Positions 57,796-64,000 of a DNA stretch of 64,000 nt are shown here, piece by piece; the first letter of the stretch is position 1; each line of letters opens with the position of its first letter. The DNA lies in the NCBI RefSeq assembly GCF_008124615.1, contig NZ_VNIB01000012.1, forward strand, positions 1 to 64,000, in the 5' to 3' direction. The notes under the pieces are model-generated. The model was given only the letters and a program-made list of their open reading frames with translations. It made no database searches and had not been told where the DNA came from. Made by a program: the position numbers and the translations under genes. This DNA is from Geothermobacter ehrlichii (GTDB lineage Bacteria > Desulfobacterota > Desulfuromonadia > Desulfuromonadales > Geothermobacteraceae).

Positions 57796-58510
57796 GCACC
57801 AGCCCCGCCTTGATCAGTTTCCGGTTTCTGATGGTCGCCAGCACCATCGAAACCGTTGGAATCAGGATGAACACCAGCGTGACACCGACGACGAACCATG
57901 CCGAAGTCAGAAGCACCGGCTTGAAGTCGTAGATCCACGAGTAGGCCGACATGACGAAACGGCGTGGCAGGTGCGCCTTGTACAGCAGTTGCGCTCCCTT
58001 CACCATGTTCGCGTCGGACAGGACGACAAAATAGAGGAAGTGGAATCCGAGAAACGCCAGGATCGCCTTCAGGATCGATCCGGCCACCACTCCGCCGAGA
58101 AGGTTCCTGATCATCGACCTGGTGTAGCTTCCGATGAACTTGGTGCAGGCGTAGGCAAGGAAAATCGCAAATCCGATGGAATAGCCGACCGCCAGCATGA
58201 AGGCGAACACCAGGTCGAACCTGGACGGGTCGGCGTCTCCGAAGATCGGGATGTACCGCTCGACCACGCCAATCGCTATCGGGGTCAGCAGGGCCGAAAT
58301 CAGGCCGGAAAGAAACGAACTGCGGAACCCGACCTCGAAGAACTCCAGCCGCTGCTTGGTGGTCAGGAAGGTGTCCCGGATTATTGCGCCGCCAAGCTCG
58401 TTGGCAAAGCTCTGTTCGATAAAGGAAATCGCCTCCAGAAAGCCCTTTGGATGAATCTCCTGGCCGTCCGGCATGGGCATGATGTCCGTGGTGCCAGTGT
58501 CTTTCCCCAT
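57785..58510 (-). CDS. Multi-pass membrane protein in transfer operon
   Basis: The 241-residue product has about four transmembrane segments (FLSGLISALLTPIAIGVVE, FAFMLAVGYSIGFAIFLAYA and two more C-terminal). No family is recognised. It is coupled to the HD-GYP gene downstream and the small membrane gene upstream, so it probably belongs to the transfer apparatus. Confidence 0.7.
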   Translation of the reverse strand: MGKDTGTTDIMPMPDGQEIHPKGFLEAISFIEQSFANELGGAIIRDTFLTTKQRLEFFEVGFRSSFLSGLISALLTPIAIGVVERYIPIFGDADPSRFDLVFAFMLAVGYSIGFAIFLAYACTKFIGSYTRSMIRNLLGGVVAGSILKAILAFLGFHFLYFVVLSDANMVKGAQLLYKAHLPRRFVMSAYSWIYDFKPVLLTSAWFVVGVTLVFILIPTVSMVLATIRNRKLIKAGLVHVE

Positions 58511-58519
58511 TGAGTCCTC

Positions 58520-58774
58520 CTAGCGGGCCAGAAGCCCAAGAAACCGCATGAACGCCGCGCCATAGGCCAGAGAACCGGCCCCGACGAAGGTCCAGAACCC
58601 GAGAATCCAGTTGCGTCGGCGCACACCGAACCAGAACGACAGCACAAGCAGCAGGCTGGCGAAGGTGCGGCTCCAGATGCCGAGGAAAAGCGTTGCGAAC
58701 AGGGTCTGCCAGAAGGTGGCGTATTCGCCGGCGCTCACGTGGGTCAGCGGGTTGATGTTGGCGAACCAGTCCAT
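58520..58774 (-). CDS. Small membrane protein in transfer operon
   Basis: The 84-residue product has two hydrophobic segments (about 20-45 and 55-80). Its size and position recall small accessory or pilin-like proteins of F-type operons, but there is no signal peptide typical of pilin. The function is unknown. A GGAGG site precedes the ATG. Confidence 0.6.
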   Translation of the reverse strand: MDWFANINPLTHVSAGEYATFWQTLFATLFLGIWSRTFASLLLVLSFWFGVRRRNWILGFWTFVGAGSLAYGAAFMRFLGLLAR

Positions 58775-58785
58775 AACGACGCCTC

Positions 58786-59307
58786 CTAGAAAAGACCGAT
58801 GGCGCGGTACTCGAAATCCCGCTTGTCCACCAGGCCGAAATACCGCGAATCGAAACTGTCCATGTTGTCGGCGGCCATGTACGCCCTGCCGGGGGGAATG
58901 ACACCCTCGAACCGAAGCGCACGCAGCATCTGTCCGGTGTGGCTGCGCTCTTTCACCCGGCCAAGGAACTCGTTGCCGCAGTAGATGTCCCGGCCTCTCG
59001 GCCCACGGTGGCTGATGACTTCCCCTTCGTCGCAGGCCAGCCGCTTCACTGCCCGGATGAAGCCCTTTTCGTCCTTCAGGTCCACCGGCAACGGGACTCC
59101 CTGTAGCCGCCTGGTGTCGAGACGGAAGACGACGTAATCTCCCTTCCGCGCGTTGTGGACATCATCGAGCCAGAGAACCCGGTAGGAGATGGACGGAGTA
59201 ATGGAAATGAACAGGTGACGGATGATGTAGGTGCCAAGAAAAAGGGCCGACACAAGCCCAAGAGCCAGCCCCCGGCGTTCCCGGACGAAATCCCGCAGCC
59301 AGGTCAC
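58786..59307 (-). CDS. S26-family signal peptidase, conjugative TraF type
   Basis: This 173-residue membrane-anchored peptidase has one N-terminal transmembrane segment. The probable catalytic Ser is in TPSISYRVLW and the Lys in AVKRLACDEG, and the C-terminal DNMDSFDSRYFG box is typical of S26 enzymes. The TraF type (RP4 and F-like relatives) processes propilin or other exported components. It overlaps the trbI-like gene by four bases. Confidence 0.88.
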   Translation of the reverse strand: MTWLRDFVRERRGLALGLVSALFLGTYIIRHLFISITPSISYRVLWLDDVHNARKGDYVVFRLDTRRLQGVPLPVDLKDEKGFIRAVKRLACDEGEVISHRGPRGRDIYCGNEFLGRVKERSHTGQMLRALRFEGVIPPGRAYMAADNMDSFDSRYFGLVDKRDFEYRAIGLF

Positions 59308-59684
59308 GGCTTCAGCACCTCGATGTTCCGAACAACAACATCGCCGAGAATGACGGAGTGGTTTTCGGGAATCCGGTCAACGAACGCTTCCAGCTCGTTC
59401 ATGCGCCGGTTCAGATCGTCCTCGCTGATCCTGCCGTTCAGGTAGTCATCCTTCTGTTGCTGCAGGAAACCCTTGAGATCGACCGCGACGATCTTCTGGG
59501 CGTAGTGCTGGTCGTAGTACCAGACGGTCCCAACCGCCGTTGCCAGACTGGTCAGCAGACAGAGAAAAAAGACCTGGACCGGCCCCATTGCGCGAGGGAG
59601 GGGGGAAAAACTCGCGGGGGCCGGTCCAGCCTCCATTGAGGTAAAGTGAGGGTGGGTTGTCCGGTCCTGATGGTCACCACTCAT
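59304..59684 (-). CDS. trbI: TrbI-like F-type transfer protein
   Basis: The 126-residue protein has one transmembrane segment (VQVFFLCLLTSLATAVGTVW) and a periplasmic helical domain (IVAVDLKGFLQQQKDDYLNG). F TrbI is a small inner-membrane protein of this type lying near traW/traU. The N-terminus is hydrophilic. It is the first gene of this sub-operon on the minus strand. Confidence 0.7.
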   Translation of the reverse strand: MSGDHQDRTTHPHFTSMEAGPAPASFSPLPRAMGPVQVFFLCLLTSLATAVGTVWYYDQHYAQKIVAVDLKGFLQQQKDDYLNGRISEDDLNRRMNELEAFVDRIPENHSVILGDVVVRNIEVLKP

Positions 59685-59744
59685 CCGGATCTCCTTTCGA
59701 GGCTCCCTACCCTTGTATTGCCGAAGGGGGGAATCTCTCAGCGA

Positions 59745-59859
59745 TTCCAGAAAAGAACGGTGACCGTCTCGTCAAAGAAGCAGGCGGACTTTTTCCAGAG
59801 AGATATAACTATTTATATTATTTTCAGTTTTTCCAGAAAACTTTTTCAGCGATTCCAGA
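59745..59859. repeat. Four TTCCAGA repeats upstream of the trbI-like gene
   Basis: TTCCAGA occurs at 59745, 59793, 59831 and 59853. The first and last lie in the longer identical CAGCGATTCCAGA. They sit in the 59685-60074 gap between divergent genes and could be a protein-binding site. Nothing else is clear in that gap. Confidence 0.4.
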
Positions 59860-60074
59860 GTTTGCCCTTCCAAGCCTTTGCCAAAAGGCGTCCTTTCTTC
59901 GCCCGTTCTTGATGAGAGCCCGCAAAGAAGCTACGCTGTCCATTGTTGACAGGACGAAAGGGGAAGGCCCGGAAAACGATTCATCGTGTGGCCAATGTAT
60001 GGTAGGCCACCCAGGAAATCGCGGGTGAAGAGTAAAAGCCCAAGAAAGCCCTGACCCGAGAGCCGAGGCCGTTT

Positions 60075-61085
60075 ATGTCGCAAAGCAAGGAACAGATTCT
60101 GGAAGAATTCCAGCAGCGCCGCCAGGCCTTCGATCAACTCTGCCAGCGCATGTGGAACGACCAGGTTCCATCTTACGAAGCCTTCAACTGCTGCACCTGT
60201 CCGGTGTGCGGTTATCCCACTCTCTCGGAACGCGGCAACTATGACTTATGTTTCCTCTGTGATTGGGAAGATGACGGACAGGACGACGATGAGGCCGACA
60301 AGGTCTGGGGCGGGCCGAACGGTGACTATTCCCTGACAGAAGCGCGGCTGAACTTTGCACGTTACGGGTGCATGTACCGTCCCGGTGAGCCGGACTTTGA
60401 TCGCGTCAAAGAGAACCGTGAGGAAAACAGGACATTGATTCATCTTTTCCATAGGATGCTGGAATCTCGCGACTCCCCGGACCTTCCAGAACGGGTGATT
60501 GAGGTCAAACGCTTCTTGGGGTTGCCAACAAACCTGGCGGAGTATCTGGGCAGGCAAGCACTCACTTACAAGCAACGCAAAAGAGTAATTAGTGACGACA
60601 GATGGCTTGGACACCCGGTATGGGAAGGCACCAGCTTGCATGGTGGCTGGATAACTCCGGATTCAGCCCTGTACCATTTAGAGTTGCTGTCTGATCGCAT
60701 GGAGGAAACCTGCGACCGTTGCCGGGAGAAAATGCCGGGGAAGTTTAATCGCCAACCGTGCGCTGTCTGCGGGATGCCGACCCTGAAAAAGGGAGACACC
60801 AGACCTTGCAGATTATGCGGCTGGGCAGAGCAGACAATCCAGAGCCATGAAGACCAAGAGGGGGCTTCAAGGCTTGAAACGGCACGCCTTAATTTTGCCA
60901 AGTACCTGACCTCTTTTGGACCGGAAGACGAACCGGCTTTCAGCCGGAGCCAGGATAACCTCCTGAAGAAATGCCTCCTGATTCGCGCCTACCTGGGACT
61001 CGTCGAAGGGCCTTCTATGAACCTCCGGATGCTCGATGAAGTCATAAAGCTGGAGAAGGAAGTTTTTGGCGCGGAAGACCGCTAG
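60075..61085 (+). CDS. Protein with two CPCC-type cysteine modules
   Basis: The 336-residue protein contains two CPCC-type zinc-binding-like modules. The first (residues ~35-75) has CCTCPVCGYPTLSERG followed by LCFLCDWEDDGQ. The second (~235-290) has CAVCGMPTLKKGDTRPC followed by LCGWAE. Each is followed by a matching TARLNFARY-like segment. It is presumably a duplicated small domain with a spacer. It is cargo inserted between the two halves of the minus-strand transfer operon. The role is unknown. Confidence 0.75.
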   Translation: MSQSKEQILEEFQQRRQAFDQLCQRMWNDQVPSYEAFNCCTCPVCGYPTLSERGNYDLCFLCDWEDDGQDDDEADKVWGGPNGDYSLTEARLNFARYGCMYRPGEPDFDRVKENREENRTLIHLFHRMLESRDSPDLPERVIEVKRFLGLPTNLAEYLGRQALTYKQRKRVISDDRWLGHPVWEGTSLHGGWITPDSALYHLELLSDRMEETCDRCREKMPGKFNRQPCAVCGMPTLKKGDTRPCRLCGWAEQTIQSHEDQEGASRLETARLNFAKYLTSFGPEDEPAFSRSQDNLLKKCLLIRAYLGLVEGPSMNLRMLDEVIKLEKEVFGAEDR

Positions 61086-61722
61086 ACAAAGAGCCTGTTC
61101 TGGCAGATCCAAACCTGACGGCTCAACCTGCCAGGCGTTCATGGACAGGCTTGTGCTGGATTGGTCAGGAGGGCTTTATCTGGGGCGAATACCGGGAGAT
61201 ACTGCAACAGCTACCAGCATCTGCCTTCCTCCCTGAAGGCGGGGCGACAGCAGGAAATTTTCGGCGTTGCCTGTGGCGCCATCGACCCTATGGTCGATGC
61301 CGGTATGGTGGGGAGTAGCCGGCCACCCACCCCACCTGCTTCTACTACTCATCTGCCATCAATGCTGTGATGTTCTTCAGTGGGCACTGTGTGACACGGT
61401 GAAATTCCCCCGGCCGTACCACTCGCTTTGCGGGGATGGCCATGCGGGGTTGCCGCTTCAGGCGGATTGGGGGCCCCGCCACAGTGCCTCTTTCCTCTCT
61501 CTATGGCCGAAACACCAACCAATTTATCAGTGAAGGCAGCCTCTAGAGTCCAGTGGCAATTGACAGGTTCTAAGAAATTTTTTAGGCTGGGCACCAACTA
61601 CCGCTTGTCGGGCAGGAAATCTTGGAGGGGGGATATCCGCACTTCAGCCAATCTAAATCTTTGAACCCATAGCCCTCCTAACTATAAACAGAGAAACAAA
61701 GATAACTCAAAGGAAACCAATT
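61086..61722. other. 637-base gap without recognisable gene
   Basis: GC-rich sequence; open frames on both strands look non-coding. A hairpin CATCGACC-cta(t)-GGTCGATG lies near 61277-61296. It may be decayed sequence or untranslated region. Confidence 0.4.
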
Positions 61723-61962
61723 GTGTCTAGACATTCCATCACTCTAAAACGCGATGGTGTATGCGGATTTTTATCAAATCAGAGCATTGGCACTGATGCT
61801 CTAAATGCTCTCCGAAGAATCCCTGGGATTGAAGATCTAGAAATTATTTCCGAGTCAGAAGAAAAGGTTGAAATCAGATACACTTGGAATGGCAAAGGGA
61901 AATTTTGGGAAACAAATGACATTCTTTTAAAACATGGATTAGTTCGTGCGGACAGCAAATAA
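61723..61962 (+). CDS. Small hypothetical protein (79 aa)
   Basis: An AT-rich gene with a GTG start encodes SITLKRDGVCGFLSNQSIGT and EEKVEIRYTWNGKGKFWET. It may be a heavy-metal-associated-like beta-alpha fold, but no motif confirms this. It is co-oriented with the next gene and probably part of the same small cargo. Confidence 0.45.
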   Translation: MSRHSITLKRDGVCGFLSNQSIGTDALNALRRIPGIEDLEIISESEEKVEIRYTWNGKGKFWETNDILLKHGLVRADSK

Positions 61963-62022
61963 AACATCACCAACCAACTAAGAACCATTGTTTAAACTTT
62001 ATAACCAAAAAAAGGAGCGGCC

Positions 62023-62508
62023 ATGAAGTTTTTATTGGCTTTATTGATCGCTTTAATTAGTGTTAAGTCAGCACACTCAGAAGAGTCTATCATTTTTCAC
62101 GGAAAGAAACTATATATCGGGGAAGAAAAGAACCAAGTATTAAACAAGCTTGACAATATATGCAATTTCAACACCACGCCTGATGGCATTTATTTATGCA
62201 AAAACAATAAAGGCGAATACCTTGGCAACATTCAATTTATATACAACAAAACAATATCAATAAGCGTAAACCAATATGTAGCCCATGAACATGACTTGTC
62301 TCAAGGGATAAAAAAATATATTGAACTCCTTTCAAGCAATAGTATCGATCTTGGCAAAATCGAAACCACTACCCATCACCTACCTGCTGGCACAATAGAA
62401 ACACTAAGCATAACAACAGGCAACAGGAGCTACTCTCTACAAATAGTAGAAACCAAAGAAAAAACAATCGTTTATATCAAGGAACACCTATTCGGCAATC
62501 TAAAATGA
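62023..62508 (+). CDS. Exported hypothetical protein (161 aa)
   Basis: A signal peptide (MKFLLALLIALISVKSAHSE) precedes a soluble AT-rich product (FHGKKLYIGEEKNQVLNKLD). An AAAGGAGC site precedes the ATG. No family is recognised. It is convergent with trbC. Confidence 0.6.
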   Translation: MKFLLALLIALISVKSAHSEESIIFHGKKLYIGEEKNQVLNKLDNICNFNTTPDGIYLCKNNKGEYLGNIQFIYNKTISISVNQYVAHEHDLSQGIKKYIELLSSNSIDLGKIETTTHHLPAGTIETLSITTGNRSYSLQIVETKEKTIVYIKEHLFGNLK

Positions 62509-62524
62509 CGATACAGTATATTTT

Positions 62525-63229
62525 TTATTCAGCTCCTATGCCCTCAATCAAAAGGCTGCCTACTTCGCTCAAAAACTTCTTCAAGGCATACCCCAGACTC
62601 ACATCGCCATAAACCGTCAGCGGCTCTTTCCCCTCCCGGTCGAGAGTGATGGCCGGCACCTGCCGGATACCAAACCGGCGAAACTTCTCCGGGTCGACGG
62701 TCACCGACACCGGCCAGGCATCGCACTGACCGGTCGACAGGTCGCAGGACGAATCCACCTTCAGAATGTCCCCTATCAGCCTGGCGGTCGGCCCGATTTT
62801 CCCGGCCCCGCCAACGAATCCCCGGAACACCATCACCGCGTCATATCCCTCCAGAGCGGCCATGTCGGCGGCATAGTTCCGCAGGGTCTGCAACGGAACC
62901 GAAGAAGAGACGAAAACATACACAGAACGGCCTAACGTCTTCCCGTGGCCATCATCCCCCCTGTCCGCCTCCGGTTGCCCCTCCAGGCCCAGAATTTCGC
63001 GGATTCTGGCCTGCTCCCGTTTCAGTTTCCGCTGGTACTCCGGGGAACGATACAGGGAAAGCAGCCGGTCCACCCTCTGCCGGATCTCCGGGGAGATTTC
63101 CACCTCCGGTTTGTCCAGATCCATCTTCGTCGCCCGGTCCCGCAACCCGGCCGCCTGTTCCTCCAGAGACGCCGCAACGGCGGACGACAGAACCGACAGC
63201 ACCATCAGCGCGGCAAGCAATCCCTTCAC
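62525..63229 (-). CDS. trbC: TrbC, F-type conjugal pilus assembly protein
   Basis: This 234-residue periplasmic protein has a signal peptide (residues 1-19) and the TrbC F-type core: SVYVFVSSSVPLQTLRNYAA, then VMVFRGFVGG and VPAITLDREG. The Cys pair (SSCDLSTGQCD) recalls a disulfide-dependent fold. TrbC acts with TraW in F-pilus assembly. It lies 13 bases after traU on the minus strand. Confidence 0.88.
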   Translation of the reverse strand: MKGLLAALMVLSVLSSAVAASLEEQAAGLRDRATKMDLDKPEVEISPEIRQRVDRLLSLYRSPEYQRKLKREQARIREILGLEGQPEADRGDDGHGKTLGRSVYVFVSSSVPLQTLRNYAADMAALEGYDAVMVFRGFVGGAGKIGPTARLIGDILKVDSSCDLSTGQCDAWPVSVTVDPEKFRRFGIRQVPAITLDREGKEPLTVYGDVSLGYALKKFLSEVGSLLIEGIGAE

Positions 63230-63242
63230 GTCCAGCCCTCCA

Positions 63243-64000
63243 TCACGGCGCGTAGCCGATGCAGCACCTGTTCTTCCGGGTCAGCACCCAGAGAAAATTG
63301 TTCGGGGCATTGGGACCGGCCCCTGTCGGGGGATTCTTCCCGGCCCCCCAGAGGAAGTCCGACCGGCCGATGGGGATGCAGTCGTTTCCCCTGACCGGCC
63401 GTGCGATCTGAAGTCGGTAGAGGCTCTTTTTCCAGATGGGCGTCATGACCGCGCCGCAGGGATCGGTCCCCCGGTCGAACAGCAGCATTTCCCGGCCCAG
63501 CTTGAACAGCATTCGCGCCGCCAGCCCCGCGTTCGCGATCGTGTCGTCCCGGCCCTCGATGGAACCGGTCAGCGGATAGGCGCTGCCCCACGAACCCATG
63601 CACCAGAAAAGCTGGTCAATCGGATAGCCCGTGTTGGCCGCCACGCTGTCCGGGACACATGACAGCTGCGACGCCGGATTGGCAAACAGCAGCGCCTCCG
63701 GGTTCAGCAGCAGCGCCAGCACGTCGTTGGACCACAGCGGGTCGGCTTCCGTCATGTAGGCCAGGTCAAATCCCTTCTGCTCCAGGCAGGGAAAATCCAC
63801 GAACAGGTTCATGAGCTGGAAGACCGGCAGCACGTAGTAGTGAACCTGCTGGAAGATCTTGGCCCCGCCGTGCAGTGTCGGATCGTCCTTCGAGCCGTTC
63901 AGGAAACCCGGCTGCGGGTTCGACATCCGCGTTCCCAGGGAGGGAAAACAGTACGCGTCCTGCACCGTCTCGATCATCCGCGCCGGCTCGTAGAAGCTCA
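63243..64000 (-). CDS. traU: TraU, F-type transfer protein (5' end beyond right edge)
   Basis: The C-terminal ~252 residues match TraU: FYEPARMIETVQDAYCFPSL, then VLPVFQLMNLFVDFPCLE and the Cys-rich end (TRKNRCCIGYAP). The frame is open through base 64000, so the gene starts outside. TraU is a periplasmic disulfide-rich protein needed for DNA transfer more than for pilus formation. Upstream neighbours (TraW, TraC and others) are expected beyond the edge. Confidence 0.88.
   Translation of the reverse strand, partial: SFYEPARMIETVQDAYCFPSLGTRMSNPQPGFLNGSKDDPTLHGGAKIFQQVHYYVLPVFQLMNLFVDFPCLEQKGFDLAYMTEADPLWSNDVLALLLNPEALLFANPASQLSCVPDSVAANTGYPIDQLFWCMGSWGSAYPLTGSIEGRDDTIANAGLAARMLFKLGREMLLFDRGTDPCGAVMTPIWKKSLYRLQIARPVRGNDCIPIGRSDFLWGAGKNPPTGAGPNAPNNFLWVLTRKNRCCIGYAP

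Noticed and set aside
61161-61664. Several overlapping ORFs between the CPCC gene and the 79-residue gene
   Set aside because: Composition and lack of start signals look non-coding; none resembles a known family.
1-64000. CRISPR arrays, tRNA or rRNA genes
   Set aside because: No regularly spaced repeats, cloverleaf-like segments or rRNA stretches were noticed; a dedicated search was not possible.

Overview
This 64 kb window looks like one side of a large GC-rich integrative conjugative element (ICE), or an equivalent conjugative island, lying next to a scarred chromosomal stretch. The host is probably a Gram-negative of the Desulfuromonadota/Geobacter type or a related proteobacterium. That placement is an inference from an F-type (sex-pilus) type IV secretion system, a MucR regulator, glycine-betaine uptake and the style of a ribosomal protein S21 remnant. 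No rRNA, tRNA or CRISPR array was seen.

Region 1 (1-11.3 kb) is a patchwork. It opens with the tail of an IS30-type transposase, then a complete proVWX glycine-betaine ABC importer and a MarR-type regulator. A gene graveyard follows: a 3' piece of rpsU, a collapsed VapBC-like toxin-antitoxin pair and a 3' piece of comM. Next come an HTH protein, umuDC and an IS200/IS605 tnpA fragment. It ends with a complete His-Xaa-Ser system, hxsDBC plus hxsA, whose product carries eight tandem His-X-Ser triplets.

Region 2 (11.5-18.3 kb, + strand) is the first transfer block: a NusA-like factor, coupling ATPase, HD-domain protein (possible relaxase), TraF-like thioredoxin-fold protein, TraH and small proteins. 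Region 3 (18.3-25.8 kb) is cargo: AT-rich small secreted or membrane proteins, a HEPN-like gene between two copies of a recombination-site-like repeat, MucR, an unknown membrane protein, and two convergent Fic genes.

Region 4 (25.9-38.8 kb, + strand) is a long recombination/maintenance operon: SSB, Bet/RecT annealase, a PD-(D/E)XK exonuclease with four cysteines, a MoxR/CobS-like ATPase with a WGR protein, DUF3150-like and CobT-like VWA partners, a TSCPD protein, a VRR-NUC nuclease and many tiny proteins. About a dozen genes here are each preceded by an 55-90 nt GC-rich leader. The sequences differ, but the pairing scheme is the same: arm 1 can pair with arm 2 or arm 3, and arm 3 can also pair with the ribosome binding site. 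This is the most novel signal in the window.

Region 5 (39-53.1 kb) holds a tyrosine recombinase followed by a ~190 bp repeat. A roughly 10 kb island of nucleases and a NurA-HerA-DNA methyltransferase cluster (candidate phage defence) follows. It ends with a decayed second copy of the recombinase 3' end and the same repeat. Region 6 (53.4-64 kb, - strand) is the second transfer block: TraU (runs off the edge), TrbC, TrbI, a TraF-type signal peptidase, membrane proteins, an HD-GYP protein, a lipoprotein and TraG. A small AT-rich cargo lies between TrbC and TrbI. The remaining F-type genes (TraL/E/K/B/V/C/W) are expected beyond the right edge.
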